NCBI GenBank assembly: GCA_934777095.1
Contig: CAKVNP010000155.1
Coordinates: 1-5,792, forward strand
Length of the DNA: 5,792 bases
Source of the DNA: an uncultured Clostridium sp.
GTDB lineage: Bacteria > Bacillota > Clostridia > Clostridiales > Clostridiaceae
Reading direction: 5' to 3'
Shown here: positions 1 to 4,835 of the stretch, in pieces
Position numbering within the stretch: position 1 is the stretch's first letter
How the letters are laid out: each line of letters starts with the position of its first letter
Program-made: the position numbers and the translations under genes
The notes under the pieces: generated by a model
Told to the model about the DNA's origin: nothing
The model's input: only the letters and a program-made list of their open reading frames with translations
Database searches by the model: none

Positions 1-181
1 CTTCTAGAGCAACCTTTAAAATAATATCTTCGTCATCCTTTTCGATATATCCATAGCCATAATCATCTGTAGTTATTTCTAAGGGATTTTCATAAAAAAC
101 ATTATATATATCATTAATTTGAAGTTTTTCCATAGTAGCATCTAAGTCTTTATATGGAAGCTTATATGAAATTATATGCAT
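1..181 (-). CDS. Unidentified protein, N-terminal 60 residues only (runs off the window)
   Basis: An open frame starts at the ATG at 181-179 and runs without a stop to the window edge. It begins MHIISYKLPYKDLDATMEKL and is rich in acidic and aromatic residues, with the segment DDYGYGYIEKDDED near residues 39-52. The start lies 7 nt after the stop of the flavin reductase gene, and an AGAGG ribosome-binding site sits in the last codons of that gene, about 11 nt before the ATG. The two genes are therefore probably co-transcribed and perhaps translationally coupled. The alternating beta-strand and acidic pattern loosely recalls the N-terminal domain of PrmA-like (ribosomal protein L11) methyltransferases, but the SAM-binding domain would lie outside the window. 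That identity is only a guess. The reading frame itself is well supported by the start context. Confidence 0.6.
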   Translation of the reverse strand, partial: MHIISYKLPYKDLDATMEKLQINDIYNVFYENPLEITTDDYGYGYIEKDDEDIILKVALE

Positions 182-188
182 AAATATA

Positions 189-917
189 TTAACCTCTTTT
201 CTTATTTATTTTAGTTTTTGATTTAGCTTTGTTTTTATTTTTAGCTTTAGGCTTTACGCTTTTCTTAGCAGCTGATTTTAATGATGATTTTTTAGCAGTT
301 GCTGGTTCCTTTTGCTTACTAGCAGGAGTTTTTGCAGCAATAGCTTTCTTTTTCTTTGCTACAGAATAACCAAAAGAACCAATAGCTTGTTTTTCCATTT
401 TAAAGTATTCACCATGGCAGTATGTAATTAAATCTGCTTCTTCGAAGTGGATTTTTCCTTTTTCATCTATTAAATCTTTATCAATATGTGAACCTACAAC
501 TTCAGCAATAAAGCAGTCGTGTGTACCTAAAGGTAGGATATTTTTAACTTTACATTCAATTGATACAGGACATTCATTTATATATGGAACATTAATATTA
601 GTTCCTTCCCTCATTGTAAAATTCATTTCTTTAATCTTATCTACAGTTTTACCAGATCTTACACCACAGTAATCAACTTCGCGAGTCATTTTGCTAGTAG
701 GTAGATTAACTGTAAATTCCATAGTTTCTTTAATGTATTTATAAGAAAGACGTTCAGGCCTTATTGATATTGACAGCATTGGAGGCTTAGTGCAGACAGT
801 TCCTACCCAGCCTACAGTAAATACGTTGTCATTTCCTTCACTATCTCTAGAAGTTATTAAGACAACAGGAACTGGATTAAGTACAACGCTTCCTTTAAAA
901 TCTACTTTTTCCTTCAT
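189..917 (-). CDS. Flavin reductase-like (flavoredoxin-type) FMN-binding protein with lysine-rich C-terminal tail
   Basis: The 242-residue protein has a flavin reductase-like FMN-binding split-barrel domain at about residues 5-185. The family hallmarks are NPVPVVLITS near residue 14, the VGWVGTVCTKPPMLSISIRP core (about 35-54), FTVNLPT (68-74), and the closing HGEYFKM...IGSFGYSV stretch (169-186), where such proteins normally end. Proteins of this family bind FMN and reduce flavins or pass electrons to partners; the physiological substrate here is unknown. Cys residues occur at 42, 84, 116, 122, 135 and 167. Residues 187-242 form an extra tail with 22 Lys and 1 Arg in 56 positions and a single acidic residue, ending in a stretch where every second residue is Lys (222-236). 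The ATG at 917 has an excellent GAGGTGAT site ending 3 nt upstream. No signal peptide is seen, so a cytoplasmic location is inferred. The family call is firm; the role of the tail is unknown. Confidence 0.88.
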   Translation of the reverse strand: MKEKVDFKGSVVLNPVPVVLITSRDSEGNDNVFTVGWVGTVCTKPPMLSISIRPERLSYKYIKETMEFTVNLPTSKMTREVDYCGVRSGKTVDKIKEMNFTMREGTNINVPYINECPVSIECKVKNILPLGTHDCFIAEVVGSHIDKDLIDEKGKIHFEEADLITYCHGEYFKMEKQAIGSFGYSVAKKKKAIAAKTPASKQKEPATAKKSSLKSAAKKSVKPKAKNKNKAKSKTKINKKRG

Positions 918-920
918 TTC

Positions 921-928
921 ATCACCTC
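921..928 (-). promoter_or_regulatory. Ribosome-binding site of the flavin reductase gene
   Basis: On the minus strand the sequence GAGGTGAT, a near-complete match to the anti-Shine-Dalgarno sequence, ends 3 nt before the ATG at 917. Its GAGG core lies 7 nt from the ATG. It fixes the start codon. Confidence 0.8.
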
Positions 929-946
929 ATGATAATTATCTTAATG

Positions 947-956
947 ATTATATCAT
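947..956 (-). promoter_or_regulatory. Extended -10 promoter of the flavin reductase gene, with operator-like dyads
   Basis: The minus strand reads TGATATAAT, a consensus TATAAT box (952-947) preceded by the TGn extension. A usable -35 is not clear: the nearest good match, TTGCAA (978-973), lies 20 nt upstream and inside the terminator stem. The expected transcription start is near 940, giving a leader of about 22 nt. The -10 box is centred in a perfect dyad, ATGAT-N3-ATCAT (944-956), and a second perfect palindrome, GATAATTATC (931-940), covers the presumed start site. Both could be operators, but AT-rich palindromes also arise by chance. Confidence 0.5.
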
Positions 957-966
957 AAAAATTAAT

Positions 967-1012
967 AAGCTGTTGCAAAATAGCAATATAAATATTGCTT
1001 CTGCAACAGCTT
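967..1012 (-). terminator. Long two-part hairpin terminator after the carboxypeptidase gene
   Basis: The outer stem is a perfect 11 bp (967-977 with 1002-1012), containing AGCTGTTGCA and its complement. Inside it, after a small asymmetric internal loop, is a second 7-8 bp stem (982-988 with 993-999). On the minus strand it begins 10 nt after the carboxypeptidase stop and is followed by a T-rich run (966-957). It therefore reads as the intrinsic terminator of the murT-gatD-carboxypeptidase unit. The symmetric stem could also stop plus-strand transcription, though no plus-strand gene ends here. Confidence 0.75.
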
Positions 1013-1022
1013 TTAATAGATA

Positions 1023-2285
1023 TTAATATCTTCTTCTTCTGCTTCTTCTCTTATTTAAATTGATTATTCTTATTAGGAATATAATAATAACTATTACGAT
1101 TATTACAAATAATAAAGAAGCTAAGTAAATTGGTAAATTAGCTTTTAAGATATCTCCAGTAGATAAATCTATTTTACCTTTTACTGTTGTATTGTAGTTT
1201 CCAATACTTAATGTTAAATCTGTTTCTTTATTTCCTGCAGCTTTCCAAGCATTATTAGTTTCACCAGTGTAAGTTATTGAAGCATGTTCTTTGTTAAAGT
1301 CATTTTCATAGTAATTTACATCTTGATCAACTATTAAGTCAGCAGTTATTGTTTCAGTTGGTCCAAAGAATCTGAATAATTTGTAGCTTAAATCTACAGT
1401 TCCTACAGTTGTACCAGCTTTATCAAAAGTAACAGGTTCAGCAGCATATCCGTAGTCTGCAACAGCTTTAGTATCGTTAAATACGTTTGTACCATCAGCA
1501 CCGTATTCAGAACCTAAAACAACAGTAACTAGGTTTCTACCATCTTTATTAAAGAAACCAACGAAACAGTGTCCAGCTAAAGTTTCAGTTCCAGTTTTTC
1601 CACCTACGTTATTGTTTTGACCTAAAATCTTATTTCTAGTATCAATAAAGATTTTAGAACCATTTAAAGTAAGGGTAGTTGAATCTAGAGCCATTACGTC
1701 TCTAATCCATTCGTTCTTATAAGCTTCAGTAGCTATTAAAGCTAAATCATAAGCAGTAGTGTAGTTATAAGTAGTGCTGTCTACTTCTAATCCGTTTGGA
1801 TTGATGAAGTGAGAATTTTTAGCACCAAGTTCAGCAGCTTTTTCATTCATCTTGCTAGCAAAAGCATCAACGCTGCCTGCTACATAATCAGCCATCATAA
1901 TTGAAGCATCATTAGCAGAGTAAATCATAACAGCTTTCATAACATCATCAGCTGTCATAGTGTCACCAGCTTTAACTGTTCCACCCATAAAGTTAGTGTT
2001 TAATGTTGTTTCAGTTAAGCTTGCTGATTCATCTGTATAAGGAATTAAATCACTTTTACTAGTGTTTTCAGCAAAAATTAAAGATGTAAGAAGTTTAGTA
2101 GTACTTGCTGGAGAACGCTTATCCTCAGCATTTTTTGAATAAATAACTTCACCAGTATCCATATCCATTACTATTGAAGACATACCAATTATGCTTGGTT
2201 CGTTAGCAGCTGCTTGAGCAGCCATTGGTAATAGTAATGCTACGAAAAGTGATAGAGCAATTGTTTTAATGAAATTTTTTGTCAT
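1023..2285 (-). CDS. D-alanyl-D-alanine carboxypeptidase (low-molecular-weight penicillin-binding protein), membrane-anchored
   Basis: This serine peptidase removes the terminal D-Ala from peptidoglycan stem pentapeptides outside the membrane (peptidase S11 / DacA-DacF group). With the start at the ATG at 2285 it has 420 residues. An N-terminal signal peptide (1-25) has a hydrophobic core and an AQA cleavage site. The transpeptidase-type domain carries all three catalytic motifs: S61-T-T-K64, S123-A-N125 and K230-T-G232. A smaller C-terminal domain (about 285-377) resembles the PBP5 C-terminal region. A transmembrane helix at about 386-405 is followed by a basic tail, NKRRSRRRRY, which would lie in the cytoplasm by the positive-inside rule. 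An ATG 18 nt upstream (2303) would give a longer form. The ATG at 2285 is preferred because GGAGAG lies 5 nt before it and the N-terminus becomes a standard signal peptide. The gene lies 52 nt downstream of gatD and probably belongs to the same operon. The dacA/dacF/dacB paralogue assignment cannot be settled here. Confidence 0.92.
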   Translation of the reverse strand: MTKNFIKTIALSLFVALLLPMAAQAAANEPSIIGMSSIVMDMDTGEVIYSKNAEDKRSPASTTKLLTSLIFAENTSKSDLIPYTDESASLTETTLNTNFMGGTVKAGDTMTADDVMKAVMIYSANDASIMMADYVAGSVDAFASKMNEKAAELGAKNSHFINPNGLEVDSTTYNYTTAYDLALIATEAYKNEWIRDVMALDSTTLTLNGSKIFIDTRNKILGQNNNVGGKTGTETLAGHCFVGFFNKDGRNLVTVVLGSEYGADGTNVFNDTKAVADYGYAAEPVTFDKAGTTVGTVDLSYKLFRFFGPTETITADLIVDQDVNYYENDFNKEHASITYTGETNNAWKAAGNKETDLTLSIGNYNTTVKGKIDLSTGDILKANLPIYLASLLFVIIVIVIIIFLIRIINLNKRRSRRRRY

Positions 2286-2290
2286 AATAT

Positions 2291-2296
2291 CTCTCC
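2291..2296 (-). promoter_or_regulatory. Ribosome-binding site that decides the carboxypeptidase start
   Basis: On the minus strand GGAGAG sits 5 nt before the ATG at 2285. The alternative ATG at 2303 lies upstream of this site and has only AT-rich sequence before it, so the shorter form is preferred. Confidence 0.7.
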
Positions 2297-2322
2297 GTCT
2301 CATTATAATATATTTTATTTTA

Positions 2323-2339
2323 AATAGTGCAGCACTATT
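2323..2339. repeat. Perfect dyad at the gatD stop, between gatD and the carboxypeptidase gene
   Basis: AATAGTGC-A-GCACTATT is a 17-nt dyad with 8-nt arms and a one-base centre. It overlaps the last two bases of the gatD stop codon. As RNA it could form a 7-bp stem with a 3-nt loop. The minus-strand sequence after it is A/T-mixed without a clean U run, so it is a weak terminator at best. It could be an attenuator, an RNA-processing hairpin or an operator. A TATAAT (2307-2302) follows 15 nt later but lacks a good -35. Confidence 0.5.
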
Positions 2340-3063
2340 ATTTACTATTAAGTCTATTAATCATATATTCTTTAGCTTTAATTTCAAACGTATCATCAAG
2401 CTCAGCTAATTCAACATTTTCATATTTGTGGTCTAAAGCAGTTTTGATTAATCTATCAGCTAGTTCAGGGTTCTTTGCAAGCAGTGAACCGTGGAAGTAT
2501 GTGCAGTATGCATTTTTGTATACGCAGCCTTCATAGCCATCTGAACCATTATTTCCATATCCGTGGACACATTTACCTAGAGGTTTAAGTCCATTAATGT
2601 ATGTTCTTCCTGAATGATTTTCAAAACCTACATAATATTCATTATTTTCTTCATTGAAAATTACAGTGTTGCCAATAAAACGAGTATCTCCACCTTCAGT
2701 GTAGATATCAAGAAGTCCTAGGCCAGGTATCTTTTCACCATTAGGTGCTGAATAGTATTTTCCAAGCAGCTGATATCCACCACAGATAGCTAAAAATACT
2801 TTGTTGTTTTCAATATACTTGCCGATAGCTTCTTTTTTGTTTTCATTTAAGTCAGTGGAAACAATAGTTTGTTCAAAATCTTGTCCTCCACCAAATAATA
2901 CTATATCATAATCATCTCCATTAAAATCATCATTTAATGAAACGTTAATTACATTTACTTTAATATCTCTAAGCTCTGCACGATGCTTTAAGATTAATAT
3001 ATTACCTACATCTCCATATACATTTAATAGGTCAGGATATAGGTGGCAGATATTTAATTCCAT
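2338..3063 (-). CDS. gatD: GatD, glutaminase subunit of lipid II isoglutaminyl synthase
   Basis: This class I (CobB/CobQ-type) glutamine amidotransferase releases ammonia from glutamine and passes it to MurT, which amidates the alpha-carboxyl of D-Glu in the lipid II stem peptide. With the start at the ATG at 3063 it has 241 residues, close to the Staphylococcus aureus enzyme. The nucleophile is C94 in LAICGGYQLLG. R128 in GGDTRFIGN matches the conserved arginine reported for GatD, and H191 in TYFHGSLLAKNP is the catalytic His. The N-terminal ICHLYPDLLNVYGDVGN block is typical of the family. An in-frame ATG at 3084 would add 7 residues and overlap the end of murT. The ATG at 3063 is chosen because AGGAGG lies 7 nt upstream and the numbering then places Cys and Arg at the family positions. 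It follows murT by 14 nt, so the subunits are almost certainly co-expressed. Confidence 0.95.
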   Translation of the reverse strand: MELNICHLYPDLLNVYGDVGNILILKHRAELRDIKVNVINVSLNDDFNGDDYDIVLFGGGQDFEQTIVSTDLNENKKEAIGKYIENNKVFLAICGGYQLLGKYYSAPNGEKIPGLGLLDIYTEGGDTRFIGNTVIFNEENNEYYVGFENHSGRTYINGLKPLGKCVHGYGNNGSDGYEGCVYKNAYCTYFHGSLLAKNPELADRLIKTALDHKYENVELAELDDTFEIKAKEYMINRLNSK

Positions 3064-3070
3064 AGCTAGT

Positions 3071-3076
3071 CCTCCT
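3071..3076 (-). promoter_or_regulatory. Ribosome-binding site that decides the gatD start
   Basis: A perfect AGGAGG on the minus strand lies 7 nt before the ATG at 3063 and immediately beside the murT stop codon (3080-3078). It excludes the ATG at 3084, which lies upstream of it. Confidence 0.8.
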
Positions 3077-3077
3077 G

Positions 3078-4436
3078 TTACCATAAATTCTTTATATAGC
3101 CTTTAGAATGAAGATATTTTCTATAATTTATCATTGCTGTATAAGTGGCTAAAATATATAGCTTTTGATTTTTCCCCTGTTTGATGTTTTCAGTTAAATC
3201 ATCATAATTTTCACTAACTTTAAAGCTAGCAGGGTCAAGTCCAGCAGTTTTTAATCTTACGGCCATATCATAAACTCTAAGTCCTGATACAAAAGTTTCA
3301 TCTAATTCTGTATCTTTAAGTTTTTCAAAATCAACGTCCCAGATCCATGAAACGTCCTGTCCATCTGCATAATTATCATTTAGTAAGAATGCACAAGAAA
3401 ATTCACCTTTTGTTAAAGCAATAGTATCTAATGCCTGGTTATATCCAGCTGGATTCTTAACTAAGAATATTTTAACATCCTTACCTTCAATATCAATTGT
3501 TTCCTGACGTCCAAAGCTTGAAGATTGGTTTTCTAAAGAATTTTTAATTGAAGCATCATCGATATTTAATTCTTTAGCTATGGCATATGCACATAAACCA
3601 TTATAAATGTTATAAGTTCCTGATTGAGAAATACATACTTCTAAATCATTTAATTTAACTGTAGAGTTATCAGAAGTAAGCTCAAGAATTTCAGTTACAG
3701 CATACTTAAGATCTGCTCTTTTATAGCCACAGTTAGGGCAGTAGAAGTCTCCTAAATGATTGTAAGTTACAAAGTTGTATTCATAAGGAGCTTTACATAA
3801 TTTGCAGAATTTTGCATCTGCATTAATTTCAATTGTATTATTGTCATTTACACTTACCCCAAATCCATAAAAATCTATTGGGTTTTTAAGATCAAGTTTT
3901 CCTAGTAATGATTCATCGCCATTTAAAACTAATTTAGAAGTAGGTACATTATGTATTCCTTCTAAAATCTTATTTAATGTAGTATAAACTTCTCCGTATC
4001 TATCTAGCTGATCTCTAAATAGGTTAGTAATTGTAATTACTTCAGGAGTTATATACTCTGTAATATATTTTAGGTTAGCTTCATCGACTTCAATTACTGC
4101 GTATTTATCATTATCTTTATTACCAAATTTATAATTATCTATAAATGTAGTAACTATTCCAGGGAAAAGGTTAGCCCCTGTATTATTAGTTATTACATTA
4201 TGTCCCGATTCCTTTAGGATATTATAAATCATGCTTGTGGTAGTTGTTTTTCCGTTTGTACCTGTAACTAAAACAACTTTATAACCTTGGGAAACTTTAG
4301 ATAAGATATTTTTGTCTAGTTTTAAAGCAACCCTTCCAGGAAAAGTAGTTCCACCTTTTACGATGGTTCTTGTTAAAAATAGTGTAAATTTTGCTGATAG
4401 TATACTTAATATAGATTTAATACTAATTTTCCTCAC
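3078..4436 (-). CDS. murT: MurT, Mur ligase-like subunit of lipid II isoglutaminyl synthase
   Basis: This is the ATP-dependent ligase subunit that activates the D-Glu alpha-carboxyl of lipid II for amidation by ammonia from GatD, acting at the inner membrane face. The product has 452 residues. After a hydrophobic N-terminus (about 5-25) comes the FPG block (32-34), then the Mur ligase P-loop TGTNGKTTTT (58-67). The central domain contains VIEVDEA (114-120) and TNLFRDQLDRYGE (137-149). A Cys4 zinc ribbon inserted in that domain (CKLC at 211-214, CPNC at 233-236) is typical of MurT. The C-terminal domain (DUF1727) holds NDNYADGQDVSWIWD (353-367), the acidic motif expected to contain the catalytic Asp. 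The only canonical start is GTG at 4436, with an in-frame TAG 6 nt upstream and no well-spaced ribosome-binding site. The first few residues are therefore uncertain. It heads the murT-gatD-carboxypeptidase unit. Confidence 0.95.
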   Translation of the reverse strand: MRKISIKSILSILSAKFTLFLTRTIVKGGTTFPGRVALKLDKNILSKVSQGYKVVLVTGTNGKTTTTSMIYNILKESGHNVITNNTGANLFPGIVTTFIDNYKFGNKDNDKYAVIEVDEANLKYITEYITPEVITITNLFRDQLDRYGEVYTTLNKILEGIHNVPTSKLVLNGDESLLGKLDLKNPIDFYGFGVSVNDNNTIEINADAKFCKLCKAPYEYNFVTYNHLGDFYCPNCGYKRADLKYAVTEILELTSDNSTVKLNDLEVCISQSGTYNIYNGLCAYAIAKELNIDDASIKNSLENQSSSFGRQETIDIEGKDVKIFLVKNPAGYNQALDTIALTKGEFSCAFLLNDNYADGQDVSWIWDVDFEKLKDTELDETFVSGLRVYDMAVRLKTAGLDPASFKVSENYDDLTENIKQGKNQKLYILATYTAMINYRKYLHSKGYIKNLW

Positions 4437-4462
4437 CGCCTATAATTTTAAATTTTATGTTT

Positions 4463-4486
4463 ACTAAATTATTTCAATTATTTAGT
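4463..4486. repeat. Inverted repeat in the murT leader, proximal to the start
   Basis: ACTAAAT (4463-4469) and ATTTAGT (4480-4486) form 7-nt arms around a 10-nt AT-rich loop, 27 nt upstream of the murT GTG. It is AT-rich and so a weak stem. It could influence access to the murT start or be chance. Confidence 0.35.
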
Positions 4487-4497
4487 TCAAATTTATC

Positions 4498-4519
4498 AGC
4501 CTGAAAGTACAATCAGGCT
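4498..4519. repeat. GC-rich stem-loop in the murT leader
   Basis: AGCCTGA (4498-4504) and TCAGGCT (4513-4519) form a 7-bp stem with an 8-nt loop. It stands out in very AT-rich surroundings and lies inside the predicted murT leader RNA, about 20-40 nt after the proposed start site. No clear U tract follows on either strand, so it is not a convincing terminator. A leader-RNA or stability role is possible. Confidence 0.5.
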
Positions 4520-4546
4520 CTAAATATATGTATAAGTTTCTTTAAT

Positions 4547-4574
4547 AGTATATCATAATCTATGATTTATACAA
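4547..4574 (-). promoter_or_regulatory. Proximal murT promoter (P2) with an internal dyad
   Basis: On the minus strand TTGTAT (4574-4569) and TATACT (4552-4547) are separated by 16 nt, and the -10 has a TGn extension (TGATATACT). Transcription would start near 4540 and give a leader of about 104 nt before murT. The spacer carries the dyad ATCATA-N3-TATGAT (4552-4566), which overlaps the -10 edge. This is the typical position of a repressor operator. Confidence 0.55.
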
Positions 4575-4588
4575 TTTATCTTTATTAA

Positions 4589-4617
4589 ATTATAGCTAAA
4601 AATTTTTGACATGTAAA
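4589..4617 (-). promoter_or_regulatory. Distal murT promoter (P1)
   Basis: On the minus strand TTTACA (4617-4612) and a consensus TATAAT (4594-4589) are separated by an ideal 17 nt, with a run of T in the spacer. It lies about 42 nt upstream of P2 and would give a leader of about 145 nt. Matching both boxes so well supports a sigma-A promoter, although chance matches are common in AT-rich DNA. Confidence 0.5.
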
Positions 4618-4717
4618 ATTTTGTTATGGGATAGGTTTTAACATGAGTTTAGCTAAGTATTACTACTTAAAAAAATGATAGAATGATAGGGGAAAGCAGC
4701 AGTGTGTAAATGCTTAA

Positions 4718-4746
4718 TTGACAATTACAGAAAATCGAGGCATAAT
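4718..4746 (+). promoter_or_regulatory. Promoter of the alpha/beta hydrolase gene
   Basis: A perfect -35 TTGACA (4718-4723) and CATAAT (4741-4746, one mismatch to consensus) are separated by exactly 17 nt. Transcription would start near 4753, leaving a leader of about 83 nt. This is the best sigma-A promoter match in the window and points at the hydrolase start. Confidence 0.7.
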
Positions 4747-4756
4747 AATGTGGTAC

Positions 4757-4780
4757 TAGAAACTAAAAAGTAGTTTTCTA
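4757..4780 (+). repeat. Stem-loop at the 5' end of the hydrolase leader
   Basis: TAGAAACTA (4757-4765) pairs with TAGTTTTCTA (4771-4780), with one bulged T and a 5-nt loop. It would form at the extreme 5' end of the transcript from the 4718-4746 promoter. Such a 5' stem may protect the mRNA. No known riboswitch fold is recognised. Confidence 0.4.
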
Positions 4781-4822
4781 AGAAGAGGTTACATAAAAAA
4801 TTAATTACATATAACAGCTTAA

Positions 4823-4833
4823 GGGAGAGGGAG
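4823..4833 (+). promoter_or_regulatory. Ribosome-binding site of the hydrolase gene
   Basis: A purine-rich GGGAGAGGGAG tract ends just before the ATG at 4836. Its first GGGAG is about 8 nt from the ATG, which is good spacing and supports this start. Confidence 0.75.
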
Positions 4834-4835
4834 CA

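Larger units (their letters stand above)
4437..4835. other. 399-nt intergenic region between divergent murT and hydrolase genes
   Basis: I see no convincing gene on either strand. The region contains two minus-strand promoter candidates for murT, one strong plus-strand promoter for the hydrolase, two inverted repeats in the murT leader and one in the hydrolase leader. Short ATG-initiated frames here (for example 15 codons from 4457 on the plus strand) lack ribosome-binding sites. Confidence 0.7.

Noticed and set aside
790..1026. Plus-strand open frame of 78 codons overlapping the flavin reductase start and the terminator
   Set aside because: It is antisense to a well-supported gene, runs through the terminator hairpin, has no ribosome-binding site and gives a low-complexity product unlike any family I know.
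2286..2303. Upstream ATG extending the carboxypeptidase by MRRRDI
   Set aside because: The GGAGAG ribosome-binding site lies between the two ATGs and serves the downstream one; the upstream ATG has no site of its own.
2327..2536. Plus-strand open frame of 69 codons opposite the end of gatD
   Set aside because: It is antisense to the conserved GatD coding region, has no ribosome-binding site, and its Leu/Ser-rich product is what reverse reading of this AT-rich gene gives.
3064..3084. Upstream ATG extending GatD by 7 residues into murT
   Set aside because: The AGGAGG site lies downstream of this ATG and 7 nt before the ATG at 3063, whose numbering also places the catalytic Cys at 94.
4457..4504. 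Plus-strand 15-codon frame (MFTKLFQLF...) in the intergenic region as a small peptide gene
   Set aside because: It has no ribosome-binding site or promoter on that strand, and lies within the predicted murT leader.
4606..4634. Second plus-strand TTGACA as a promoter for the hydrolase
   Set aside because: No acceptable -10 lies 16-18 nt downstream (only GGATAG-like sequence), whereas the TTGACA at 4718 has CATAAT at exactly 17 nt.
4675..4690. Tandem ATGATAG words upstream of the hydrolase promoter
   Set aside because: Only two copies of a short AT-rich word 8 nt apart; too little to call a regulatory repeat.
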